This document shows positions 1-6,806 of a DNA stretch of 15,065 nt, piece after piece (position 1 is the stretch's first letter; every line of letters starts with the position of its first letter). The DNA comes from Chitinophagaceae bacterium (GTDB taxonomy: Bacteria; Bacteroidota; Bacteroidia; Chitinophagales; Chitinophagaceae), in NCBI GenBank assembly GCA_021323155.1, contig JAJTCI010000019.1:1-15065 (forward strand), given 5' to 3'. The position numbers were made by a program, and so were the translations under genes. Below the pieces are notes generated by a model that did no database searches, was not told the origin of the DNA, and worked only from the letters and a program-made list of their open reading frames with translations.

Positions 1-1
1 G

Positions 2-421
2 AATTACAATGCCGCCACCCTTAACAAGGTGAAGACGCTGAATAACCATGTGCAACTTTATAGCAATGGTGTCTTTCTCCAGTCTTCAAAAGAAGATGAG
101 ACCATCAGGCGCCCGTCGTTGATGGGTAATACCAGCCTGGTATACAAAACAAAACAAAAGTGGAGATTCACCCTGGATACGCGCTACGTAGGTAAAAGAA
201 AAGATGTGTTTTATGACTGGACACTGGGGCCGTACGGCGCACTAGGTAAGACGAGTATCTCCGACTATACACTCTGGACCATTGCAGCAAACTACCGGAT
301 CAGCAAGCATTTCTCTGCCTCAGCAAGTGTCTTCAACCTGTTTGGCAGGGATTATAAAGAACTCAGCGGGTTCACGACCCGCCCAAGGATGGGAATGCTC
401 ACCCTCCAGGCAAGCCTTTAA
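2..421 (+). CDS. TonB-dependent outer-membrane receptor, C-terminal part (5' end outside window)
   Basis: The reading frame is open from base 2 (Asn-Tyr-Asn-Ala-Ala-Thr) and ends at TAA 419-421, so this is the last ~139 residues of a longer protein. The alternating aromatic/hydrophobic beta-strand pattern (for example LVYKTKQKWRFTLDTRYVG, then YTLWTIAANYRISKHFSASA) followed by SVFNLFGRDYKEL and a final short strand is typical of the last strands of a TonB-dependent receptor barrel. The NYNAATLNKVKT stretch resembles BtuB/vitamin B12-type receptors of Bacteroidetes. Such proteins sit in the outer membrane and import large ligands (cobalamin, siderophores, glycans) using TonB energy. The substrate cannot be told from this fragment. 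It ends in Leu rather than the common terminal Phe. A strong terminator follows 8 bases after the stop, so this gene closes its own transcript. Confidence 0.82.
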   Translation, partial: NYNAATLNKVKTLNNHVQLYSNGVFLQSSKEDETIRRPSLMGNTSLVYKTKQKWRFTLDTRYVGKRKDVFYDWTLGPYGALGKTSISDYTLWTIAANYRISKHFSASASVFNLFGRDYKELSGFTTRPRMGMLTLQASL

Positions 422-428
422 ATCAAAG

Positions 429-452
429 ATCCCGCTGCGGCGGGATTTTTTA
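429..452 (+). terminator. Intrinsic terminator after the TonB-dependent receptor gene
   Basis: A perfect 7-bp stem, atcccgc (429-435) against gcgggat (440-446), with a 4-base loop tgcg, runs directly into a six-T tract (446-451). This is a textbook rho-independent terminator placed 8 bases after the receptor stop codon. Confidence 0.85.
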
Positions 453-458
453 CTTTTG
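451..458 (+). promoter_or_regulatory. Possible Bacteroidetes -7 promoter box (TAnnTTTG) before the marC remnant
   Basis: TACTTTTG at 451-458 matches the TAnnTTTG consensus of the Bacteroidetes primary sigma factor and lies 14 bases before the ATG at 473. I see no convincing TTG -33 element at the expected ~19-base spacing, because that position falls in the terminator hairpin. The match also starts inside the terminator T-tract, so it may be chance. Confidence 0.35.
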
Positions 459-472
459 TAAAAACATCGGTC

Positions 473-956
473 ATGGAATTCAATGTAGACTACCTGCTCA
501 CGGTCTATCCCGCTACTGGTTTCGTTAAAAGAAAAAATGGGTGGGATCAGGGCACTGTCTGCCACGTTGCTTTCCGGTGGACTGATGATCCTGTTTCTTT
601 ATCTCGGGGACCCGTTCCTCCGGATGATGGGGGTGGATGTGCGGTCGTTTGCTGTCGGTGGTTCGATCGTGATCTTTTTACTGGGACTGGAAATGGTGCT
701 CGGCCATGAGATATTCAAAAGCGACAAAGACATAAAGGCGGTTATGTCGCTCAAAGCGAACTTCGACGAGATGTATATCCTGTTAGGCATATTGATCAAC
801 CTGTTAGGTGTTTACCTGGTATTGATATCCCTGCAGTGGATTGAAAAAGCGCTGGGGAAGGCCGGTATGATCGCCGTGCGTAAGTTCTTTGGTGTGATCC
901 TGATCGCCATTGCCGTTAAGATATTCGGCAGCAACCTTCAAGCTTTCGGAAAATGA
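473..956 (+). pseudogene. MarC-family (UPF0056/NAAT) membrane protein, frameshifted and internally deleted
   Basis: MarC-family proteins are ~200-residue inner-membrane proteins with six helices; their function is poorly defined. The first codons (473 onward, MEFNVDYLLTV) read as a MarC N-terminus, but this frame then runs into unrelated sequence. The rest continues in another frame from about 501: SIPLLVSLKEKMGGIRALSA, then hydrophobic helices LMILFLYLGDPFLRMMGVDV and FAVGGSIVIFLLGLEMVLG, and a C-terminus with KAGMIAVRKFFGVILIAIAV ending at TGA 954-956. By recall of the family, two parts are missing: the F-x-V-x-D-x-x-G segment before IPLLVSL (lost with a frame change), and the P-x-A-F-P-L-I-A-G-x-G-T-L-T-T segment that should lie between DKDIKA and MSLKANF (lost in frame). 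A 139-residue product could still start at ATG 537, but it would lack both signature loops. I therefore call it a broken gene. The missing lengths are my estimates (about 12 and about 20 residues). Confidence 0.7.
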
Positions 957-1027
957 CGAGCTCCTCGCGCAGCCGCAAATAAATTGCGGTGCAAGGTTGT
1001 TGGCATTTTCATTGAGTTTTATCAGGT

Positions 1028-1291
1028 ATGGATTATCCCAAGAAGTTTTTGATTCAATACAAAAATCGACCGATACCGGTGTACGTGGTTGGCGATATCC
1101 AATACCTATACTTTGTCGTTAAAATACCCAAAGAAGGAGAAGTACACCTGAACGTTGATTTTGAGGAAGATGGTCAGATGAAATGGATTGAGGTAAACGG
1201 CTTGAAATCTGAACGTGCGACGGAACTGGGTACGCGAATCACACGCCAGATGGAGAAAGAAGGCTTCAACTTGCAACATATGAAAGTATAG
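1028..1291 (+). CDS. Small hypothetical protein, 87 aa
   Basis: I do not recognise a family. The ORF starts at ATG 1028, 71 bases after the marC remnant, and ends at TAG 1289-1291. The product is soluble-looking, with no signal peptide or membrane helix. It has a beta-rich first half (KFLIQYKNRPIPVYVVGDIQ, then YLYFVVKIP, then EVHLNVDFEEDGQMKWIEVN), which could form a small beta sheet, followed by one amphipathic helix (SERATELGTRITRQMEKEG). Its pattern of alternating hydrophobic residues and normal codon use argue for a real gene. No promoter-like box is evident; an imperfectly placed inverted repeat (973-989) lies upstream. Confidence 0.6.
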   Translation: MDYPKKFLIQYKNRPIPVYVVGDIQYLYFVVKIPKEGEVHLNVDFEEDGQMKWIEVNGLKSERATELGTRITRQMEKEGFNLQHMKV

Positions 1292-1533
1292 CTTGTGGAA
1301 TTGTGCGCAGAAAAATGCACAGCTGAGGATTTCTTCGTTTCAACACTTCAAACAGGCCAACAATCTTACTTTATTTTAACATCTGCCTAAGTGTGGCCGG
1401 TTAACCGGCAGGAATGCTATTGCCATTCTCATAATGCCGCTTCATTGACTTTAATTAAGGGCTTGATCGAACTTCTGGATCAGCATCAACGATCGAATTA
1501 ACGCAGCGTCAGATATCGCGGAAGAACGGATAG
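1292..1533. other. Gene-free spacer with a 14-bp perfect palindrome
   Basis: No credible ORF is seen on either strand. A perfect palindrome, gccggttaaccggc, lies at 1396-1409 and could be a dimeric repressor operator or a short cruciform. It has no T-tract, so it is not an obvious terminator. Two GATCGAA copies (around 1464 and 1491) flank a GATCAGCATC stretch. Convergent genes end on both sides (87-aa protein on plus, tRNA on minus), so this is where two transcripts meet, yet I see no strong intrinsic terminator. Confidence 0.4.
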
Positions 1534-1605
1534 TGGCCTCGCCAGGAATCGAACCTGGATCTGGAGCTTCGGAAACTCTTATACTATCCATTGTACTACG
1601 AGGCC
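1534..1605 (-). tRNA. tRNA-Arg (anticodon CCG)
   Basis: On the minus strand the gene begins GGCCTCG (1605-1599) and its 3' acceptor strand CGAGGCC (1541-1535) pairs perfectly over 7 bp, with A at 1534 as the discriminator base. The T arm is CCAGG-TTCGATT-CCTGG. The anticodon loop is TTCCGAA, giving anticodon CCG, which reads the arginine codon CGG. Length is 72 nt and CCA is not encoded (the next bases are CTA), as is usual in Bacteroidetes. It lies 34 bases downstream of pfkB in the same direction. Confidence 0.95.
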
Positions 1606-1619
1606 GGTGGAACTTGCGG

Positions 1620-1627
1620 CAAAAATA
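1620..1627 (-). promoter_or_regulatory. Possible -7 promoter box (TATTTTTG) for tRNA-Arg
   Basis: On the minus strand TATTTTTG matches TAnnTTTG exactly and lies 14 bases before the tRNA 5' end, a sensible distance for a short leader. No TTG element is present about 19 bases further upstream, so the promoter would rest on this box alone. The same bases form the T-tract of a weak hairpin after pfkB. Confidence 0.4.
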
Positions 1628-1641
1628 ACAGCTTAAGCGTT
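1621..1641 (-). terminator. Weak hairpin plus T5 after pfkB
   Basis: On the minus strand AACGC-TTAA-GC(T)GTT overlaps the pfkB stop codon and is followed by A and five T. The stem is only 5 bp with one bulged base, so it would terminate poorly, and read-through into the tRNA is likely. Confidence 0.25.
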
Positions 1642-2572
1642 ATTGTCGCTTTAATATTTCAAATAAACGATCAGTATCTTCTTTTTTACACAATTGTGTT
1701 CCTTCGTTCATTGTAGCGGCGGTTCCAGCTGATACCCCATGCCGCAAAACGTCCTGCCAGCCATATCCCCGTAATAAACCCGCGAGCATGCCTGCTACCA
1801 TGCTATCCCCTGCGCCCACCGTACTCTTCTTTTTGACAGTTGGTGAGTGGACTTTATGTATCTCATCTTTTGTAACAAGCATCGCACCGCCTGCTCCCAT
1901 GGACACGGCGATCACCTCGCAAAATCCTTTCCCAATCATTTCTTTAGCGGCCCTGGCGGCATCTTCATCCTGCAATTCGTCCACTCCATATAATGCACTC
2001 AGTTCTCCCAGGTTCGGTTTGATCATATATACACCTTCATCCACCGCGTCTTTTAGACCTTCGCCGGAAGTATCGATGATCAACCTCGCCTTCTTCGCTT
2101 TCACGATGCCTGCCAGCTGCCCAAAAAAAGAAGTCGGGATGCCAGGGGCCAGGCTGCCACTGGCTACAAGAAAATCGAACGCTTGTTCACGGACCATGTC
2201 AAGACACCTCTTCCATTCTGCTTCGGCAACATCCGGCCCTTCCATACCGAAACGGTATTGCTGGTTGCTGGACTCATCGACAACAATGATGTTCTCCCGT
2301 GTATGACCTTCTATCGGCACAACATACGTATCGATGTTATCTCCACGCAAAAGCGACGTATAGAAATCACCTGTATATCCCCCGGCGAAGTACATTGCGG
2401 TAGAGGCATGACCAAGTTGCTTTAAAGCACGTGATACATTCACACCTCCACCTCCCGGTTCCACCAGCGGATTGGCGCAACGCATTTTCTTTTCCGAAAC
2501 GAGCGTTTTCACGGAAGTGCTTTTGTCCAACGCGGGGTTGACAGTAAGCGTAATGATCCTTTTGGCATCCAT
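1640..2572 (-). CDS. pfkB: 6-phosphofructokinase 2-type sugar kinase (PfkB/1-phosphofructokinase family)
   Basis: The 310-residue product belongs to the PfkB ribokinase-fold family and resembles E. coli PfkB along its whole length (309 aa there). Visible motifs: substrate-binding PGGGGVNVSRA at 39-49, AGG-x-TG at 63-68, DTSGEGL at 167-173, KPNLGEL at 185-191, and the ATP/anion-hole motif STVGAGDSM at 250-258 with Asp256 as catalytic base; NEGTQLC near the C-terminus is also shared. The expected reaction is ATP-dependent phosphorylation of fructose 6-phosphate to fructose 1,6-bisphosphate in the cytoplasm. A 1-phosphofructokinase or tagatose-6-phosphate kinase role is possible within the family, and no fructose transporter lies nearby. 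It is the last gene of the minus-strand operon, 44 bases after idi, with no promoter box seen in that gap. Confidence 0.82.
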   Translation of the reverse strand: MDAKRIITLTVNPALDKSTSVKTLVSEKKMRCANPLVEPGGGGVNVSRALKQLGHASTAMYFAGGYTGDFYTSLLRGDNIDTYVVPIEGHTRENIIVVDESSNQQYRFGMEGPDVAEAEWKRCLDMVREQAFDFLVASGSLAPGIPTSFFGQLAGIVKAKKARLIIDTSGEGLKDAVDEGVYMIKPNLGELSALYGVDELQDEDAARAAKEMIGKGFCEVIAVSMGAGGAMLVTKDEIHKVHSPTVKKKSTVGAGDSMVAGMLAGLLRGYGWQDVLRHGVSAGTAATMNEGTQLCKKEDTDRLFEILKRQ

Positions 2573-2616
2573 TACATAAAGTTAACAGGAAGTAAGCTTG
2601 GAAGATTGCGTAGAAT

Positions 2617-3135
2617 TTACGCGGTCGCTTTCCACCATTCGTATACCTTGGGAAAGGCAATGTGGAACCAGGCGGTATATTTTGCTGGTTCGGAATGAAG
2701 CGATTGGGAGATGTGATCCATTGACTGAAACGAATAATCGCTTACCTCAGCCGGATCGGGGAGAATAGCATCGTTATAACGGCCAACGAATACATGATCG
2801 AATTCATGCTCGGTGAGGCCGTTCTCGAACGATGCTTTATAAGTGAAATCGAAGATCTTATGTATTGGCGCTGCAAAACCCAGTTCTTCTTTCAGCCGGC
2901 GCTGCGCGGCACTTAACGTCTCTTCGCCCGGGCGGGGATGACTGCAGCAGGCGTTAGTCCAAAGTCCGGCACTATGGTATTTAACCATCGCACGTTGTTG
3001 CAGTAGCATTTCATCCTTATCATTAAAGATAAAAACGCTGAAGGCGCGGTGCAGGATCCCTTTTTCATGCGCTTCCATTTTCTCCATTACACCTATTTGC
3101 CTGTCCGTCTCATTGACGAGAATTACTTCTTCCAA
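2617..3135 (-). CDS. idi: Isopentenyl-diphosphate delta-isomerase, type I
   Basis: This Nudix-fold cytoplasmic enzyme interconverts isopentenyl and dimethylallyl diphosphate at the base of isoprenoid (undecaprenyl, quinone, carotenoid) synthesis. I chose a TTG start at 3133-3135, four bases after the rfbA stop, because related proteins begin (M)EEVILV; this gives 172 aa. The only upstream ATG (3184-3186) would add 17 residues and overlap rfbA by 47 bases. With the TTG start, metal ligands are His23 and His29 (AHEKGILHRAFS), the active Cys is Cys64 with His66 (NACCSHPRPGE), and the Glu pair is Glu109/Glu111 (TEHEFDHVF). All key residues are present, so the enzyme should be active. It sits between rfbA and pfkB, unusual company for a polysaccharide operon. 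Confidence 0.9.
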   Translation of the reverse strand: MEEVILVNETDRQIGVMEKMEAHEKGILHRAFSVFIFNDKDEMLLQQRAMVKYHSAGLWTNACCSHPRPGEETLSAAQRRLKEELGFAAPIHKIFDFTYKASFENGLTEHEFDHVFVGRYNDAILPDPAEVSDYSFQSMDHISQSLHSEPAKYTAWFHIAFPKVYEWWKATA

Positions 3136-3139
3136 CTGA

Positions 3140-4000
3140 TTACAACTTGATATTACGGAGATACTGGCCGTAGCCACTCTTTTCATACCTGGCCGCCATA
3201 TTCATTAATTGGCTGTGGTCGATAAAACCCATACGATATGCCACCTCTTCTATACAACCGATCTTTTGGCTCTGCCGTTTTTCGATTACACGGACAAATT
3301 CCGACGCATCGCTGAGTGAGTCAAATGTACCGGTATCGAGCCAGGCGGTACCACGGCTCATGAGACCGACTTTAAGATTCTGGCGTGATAAATACACCCT
3401 GTTCACATCGGTGATCTCGTACTCCCCTCTTGCAGATGGTTGAAGTTCTTTTGCCACACCGATCACGCTGTTATCATAGAAATAAAGTCCCGGCACCGCG
3501 TAATTGGATTTTGGCTGCTTTGGTTTCTCTTCTATTGATACGGCGTTGTGTTGCGCGTCGAATTCAACCACTCCATATCGTTCCGGGTCGCTTACTTCAT
3601 AAGCAAAGATCGCGGCGCCTTCCACATCGTTAAACGAACGTACCAGTTCACTGAGACCTGCACCATAAAATATATTGTCGCCCAGGATGAGCGCTACTTT
3701 CTCTTTACCGATAAATTGCTCCCCGATCACGAAGGCCTGTGCAAGTCCGTTTGGCTTTTCCTGGACTGCATAAGTGAAGCTGCAGCCGATATCTGAGCCA
3801 TCTCCCAGGAGTCTTTTAAACTGTTCTGAATCTTCCGGAGTGGTGATGATCAGTATCTCCCTGATATCTGCCAGCATCAGGATAGACAGCGGGTAATAGA
3901 TCATGGGCTTGTCATACACCGGCATCAGTTGTTTGCTCACGGCCTGTGTGATCGGGTACAAACGCGTACCGCTTCCGCCTGCTAATATGATTCCTTTCAT
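3140..4000 (-). CDS. rfbA: Glucose-1-phosphate thymidylyltransferase
   Basis: RfbA/RmlA condenses glucose 1-phosphate and dTTP to dTDP-glucose, the first step of dTDP-deoxysugar synthesis, in the cytoplasm. The 286-residue product is full length. Motifs in order: nucleotide-binding GGSGTRLYP at 8-16, QEKPNGLAQA at 80-89, LGDNIF at 106-111, EEKP at 157-160, GEYEITDVN at 192-200, and AWLDTGT at 219-225. Its ATG overlaps the rfbC stop as ATGA (3997-4000), which indicates translational coupling. It is preceded by rfbC and followed four bases later by the proposed TTG start of idi. Confidence 0.96.
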   Translation of the reverse strand: MKGIILAGGSGTRLYPITQAVSKQLMPVYDKPMIYYPLSILMLADIREILIITTPEDSEQFKRLLGDGSDIGCSFTYAVQEKPNGLAQAFVIGEQFIGKEKVALILGDNIFYGAGLSELVRSFNDVEGAAIFAYEVSDPERYGVVEFDAQHNAVSIEEKPKQPKSNYAVPGLYFYDNSVIGVAKELQPSARGEYEITDVNRVYLSRQNLKVGLMSRGTAWLDTGTFDSLSDASEFVRVIEKRQSQKIGCIEEVAYRMGFIDHSQLMNMAARYEKSGYGQYLRNIKL

Positions 4001-4548
4001 AATGAGTTTTCCAATTGTTGTAGCGTGGGGTTGTTTTGGTCTTTTTCAGAAAGTATGATATCGGCGGCATCAACGCTCCAGTCGATCTCCAATTTGGGAT
4101 CGTTATAAGCGATACCGCTTTCCGATGCCTTGTTATAATAATTATCGCACTTATAAAAGAAGGTGGCTGTTTCACTCAGCACAACGAAGCCATGGGCAAA
4201 ACCACGTGGGATAAATAGCTGGGTCCCGGAGGTGTCGCTCAGTTCAACAGAAAAAGATTTACCGTATGTAGGTGACTCCTTCCTGATGTCTACCGCCACG
4301 TCCAGCACCTTACCCTCCAGCACACGCACCAGCTTGGCCTGCGCATGGCTCCCGGTCTGAAAATGCAACCCTCTTAAGACGCCGTATTGTGACCTGGATT
4401 GATTGTCTTGTACGAAGTTGATGTCAACACCAGTGAGTTCTTTGAACGTCTTTTGATTAAAGCTTTCAAAGAAATAACCGCGGTCATCTTTAAATATCCT
4501 GTCCTTAATTAAAAGGCAATCCTGGAGCGACGTAGTTTCTACCTGCAT
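3997..4548 (-). CDS. rfbC: dTDP-4-dehydrorhamnose 3,5-epimerase
   Basis: RfbC/RmlC epimerises C3 and C5 of dTDP-4-keto-6-deoxy-D-glucose to give dTDP-4-keto-L-rhamnose. The product is 183 aa, the usual length of this cupin-fold enzyme. Catalytic His62 lies in GVLRGLHFQ (57-64) and catalytic Tyr132 in TFFYKCDNYYN; FIPRGFAHGF at 112-121 is also typical. I set the start at ATG 4546-4548, one base after the rfbB stop; a longer frame reaching an ATG at 4593 would only add 15 unlikely residues inside rfbB. The stop overlaps the rfbA start (ATGA). Confidence 0.95.
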   Translation of the reverse strand: MQVETTSLQDCLLIKDRIFKDDRGYFFESFNQKTFKELTGVDINFVQDNQSRSQYGVLRGLHFQTGSHAQAKLVRVLEGKVLDVAVDIRKESPTYGKSFSVELSDTSGTQLFIPRGFAHGFVVLSETATFFYKCDNYYNKASESGIAYNDPKLEIDWSVDAADIILSEKDQNNPTLQQLENSL

Positions 4549-4549
4549 A

Positions 4550-5608
4550 TTATCGGGCGGAGTACATGGATTCGTAATAAGATTGGTAAGCACCGGAGGT
4601 CACATGGTCAAGCCAACGGGTGTTCGTGAGGTACCAATCAACTGTCTCTGCAAGCCCCTCTTCGAAAGTCACAGTGGGTTTCCATCCAAGTTCTTTATTG
4701 ATCTTGGTTGCATCGATGGCATACCTCCTGTCGTGACCTGGCCTGTCCTTTACATAAGTGATCAGTTGTTCGCTGGTTCCGGAGATATTTCCGAGCTTTT
4801 CATCCATTATTTTACATAGCAGTTTTACCAGGTCAATATTCCTCCACTCGTTGAAGCCCCCGATATTATAAGTCTCGTCTTTCCTTCCTTTATGAAAAAT
4901 CAGGTCGATCGCTATTGCATGGTCTTTTACATATAACCAGTCCCGCGTGTACAAGCCATCGCCATACACAGGCAACGGCTTCTTATTGATGATATTGTTG
5001 ATAAACAGCGGTATCAGCTTTTCAGGGAAATGATATGGTCCGTAATTATTAGAGCAATTCGAGATAACGGTCCGCAGGTGATAAGTTTCCGCGTATGCCC
5101 GAACAAAATGATCAGAGGACGCTTTGCTCGCAGAATAAGGAGAATTGGGGTGATAAGGTGTTTCCTCTGTAAAAAGCCCGGTATCGCCCAATGCACCGTA
5201 CACCTCGTCAGTGGAAACGTGATAAAAAAGATGTTGATCATATTCGCCTTTCCATTGTTCACGGGCGGTGTTCAATAGGTTGACGGTGCCGATCACGTTG
5301 GTGTATACAAAATCAAGGGGTGAAACGATGGAACGGTCCACATGTGATTCTGCAGCAAGGTGGACAATATCTGTGATCTCGTGCTTTTCAAACACTTCTT
5401 TCAGCTTATCCGCATCGAGAATATTCACTTTCTCAAAAAAATAATTGGGTTTATCCTCGATGTCGGCCAGGTTTTCCAGGTTGCCTGCGTACGTCAGCGC
5501 GTCAAGATTGACGATCTTATAATCTGGGTACTTTTCCACAAAAAGCCTGACCACGTGCGACCCGATAAAACCCGCACCACCTGTGATCAGTATATTTTTC
5601 TTACTCAT
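4550..5608 (-). CDS. rfbB: dTDP-glucose 4,6-dehydratase
   Basis: RfbB/RmlB is an extended short-chain dehydrogenase that converts dTDP-glucose to dTDP-4-keto-6-deoxyglucose with bound NAD. The 352-residue product has the Rossmann motif GGAGFIGSH at 10-18, LAAESHVDRS at 84-93, the active-site STDEVYG at 132-138 (Thr133, Asp134, Glu135), and the catalytic YSASK at 158-162. NNYGPYHFPEKLIP and DWLYVKDH later in the chain are also family signatures. It starts at ATG 5606-5608, 16 bases after the upstream glycosyltransferase, and rfbC follows after one base. Confidence 0.96.
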   Translation of the reverse strand: MSKKNILITGGAGFIGSHVVRLFVEKYPDYKIVNLDALTYAGNLENLADIEDKPNYFFEKVNILDADKLKEVFEKHEITDIVHLAAESHVDRSIVSPLDFVYTNVIGTVNLLNTAREQWKGEYDQHLFYHVSTDEVYGALGDTGLFTEETPYHPNSPYSASKASSDHFVRAYAETYHLRTVISNCSNNYGPYHFPEKLIPLFINNIINKKPLPVYGDGLYTRDWLYVKDHAIAIDLIFHKGRKDETYNIGGFNEWRNIDLVKLLCKIMDEKLGNISGTSEQLITYVKDRPGHDRRYAIDATKINKELGWKPTVTFEEGLAETVDWYLTNTRWLDHVTSGAYQSYYESMYSAR

Positions 5609-5624
5609 AAGGGCTGCAATATTA

Positions 5625-6806
5625 CTAATTATGTGACTGGTACAAGGAACGTAGACTTCCTATTTCCCGTTCCTTGGAAAATGTTGTTGATGCAAAACTG
5701 GCAGCTTTTCTGCCCATGTCTTCGCGCAACCCGGGGTTTCGCACCAGGCGGTTGATTGCCGCTGAAAAGGCAGGCAGATCATGCCCTTTTATGAGAATGC
5801 CGGTTTCACCATCTACCATGGTATCCCGGACACCACCCACATCGACCGCAACGACTGGTTTTCCGCAGATCTGTGCCTCGATCAATGACATTGGTGTGCC
5901 TTCATTGAGTGAAGTGAGCACGACGATGTCGAGGCCCTCCAGCACGTTTTGGATATTCTGTATCCAGGATGTGAATACTACCGGTTTATCATTATCAAAC
6001 GACTCGGTATATGGAACCTGGTGCTGTTGCAGGTAGCGCATCATTTTCTTTTTTTCATGACCATCACCCACAACGAAGAAACGCACTTCCGCTTTGCCGT
6101 TTTGTTTTAGCACTTCGCTGACTATTTCCAGGAAAAATGAAAGATTCTTGATGGGAACGAGGCGGCCAAGTATGCCAATGTTGACTGTATTCACACCGCC
6201 ATTGTAGGTGCGGCGAAACGCTTGCTTGTAATGGTCTTTCATCGAGGAATCGATGTAATCGACTCCAAGGGGAATGAGCTTTACTTTACCGGGATCCTGT
6301 ATGGCCAATATTTGTTCGAGTTCGGTTTTTTGAGCCTGGCTGATCGCAATAATATGATGGGTGTATCTGAGTAGTCTTCGTTCCAGCTTGACAAGCATCG
6401 AAGTGAGTGGCCTGTTGAAATAGGAATGGAACAAATGCCCGTGAAACGTATGGACTACCATCGGAACATGTGCACGCCTGGCCGCTATCCGTCCGAACAA
6501 CCCGGCCTTGGCGCCATGCGTGTGCACGATATGCGGCTGGAATGTGCTGATGTATTTCCGGATGAACCGGTACGCTTTGAGATCGCTGATCGCTCCCGGT
6601 CTGCGCTTGAGCGCGCCAACCTTTACCAATTTGAGGCCCTTGTATTTTTCCAGGAGAAAACTTGGCTCGGTCTCGTCCGCTTCTTTGCATCCATATAGGA
6701 TGTGAATGTCGAAATCGTTCCTTAGGTGATAAGCCAATGGGATAGTGTCGAGTGCGGGGCCGCCAACAACCAGGCGGTTATGAATAATGAGTAGCCGTGG
6801 CTTCAT
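5625..6806 (-). CDS. GT4-family glycosyltransferase
   Basis: The product is a 393-residue retaining GT-B glycosyltransferase expected to add one sugar to the lipid-linked repeat unit at the cytoplasmic face of the membrane. The N-terminal domain has the glycine-rich loop VVGGPALDTI (13-22) and VHTHGAKAGLFGRIAAR (94-110), followed by VVHTFHGH (117-124), a stretch common in GT4 enzymes of polysaccharide clusters. The C-terminal domain has GILGRLVPIKN (211-221), VVGDGHEK (245-252) and the EX7E motif Glu302-Glu310 in NEGTPMSLIEA. No membrane helix is seen. The donor cannot be read from sequence; its position between fcl and rfbB makes GDP-fucose or a dTDP-sugar plausible guesses only. Its ATG overlaps the fcl stop (ATGA). 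Confidence 0.88.
   Translation of the reverse strand: MKPRLLIIHNRLVVGGPALDTIPLAYHLRNDFDIHILYGCKEADETEPSFLLEKYKGLKLVKVGALKRRPGAISDLKAYRFIRKYISTFQPHIVHTHGAKAGLFGRIAARRAHVPMVVHTFHGHLFHSYFNRPLTSMLVKLERRLLRYTHHIIAISQAQKTELEQILAIQDPGKVKLIPLGVDYIDSSMKDHYKQAFRRTYNGGVNTVNIGILGRLVPIKNLSFFLEIVSEVLKQNGKAEVRFFVVGDGHEKKKMMRYLQQHQVPYTESFDNDKPVVFTSWIQNIQNVLEGLDIVVLTSLNEGTPMSLIEAQICGKPVVAVDVGGVRDTMVDGETGILIKGHDLPAFSAAINRLVRNPGLREDMGRKAASFASTTFSKEREIGSLRSLYQSHN

Noticed and set aside
973..989. Hairpin ccgcaa-ataaa-ttgcgg as a terminator after the marC remnant
   Set aside because: The stem is only 6 bp and no T-tract follows on the plus strand, so intrinsic termination is not supported.
1788..2306. 172-residue plus-strand frame opposite pfkB
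   Set aside because: It is an antisense shadow of a gene with all family motifs intact, and its composition shows no recognisable domain.
4549..4593. Longer rfbC start at an ATG at 4593
   Set aside because: It would add 15 residues (MLTNLITNPCTPPDN) lying inside rfbB; the start at 4548 gives the standard family length and places the catalytic His at 62 and Tyr at 132.
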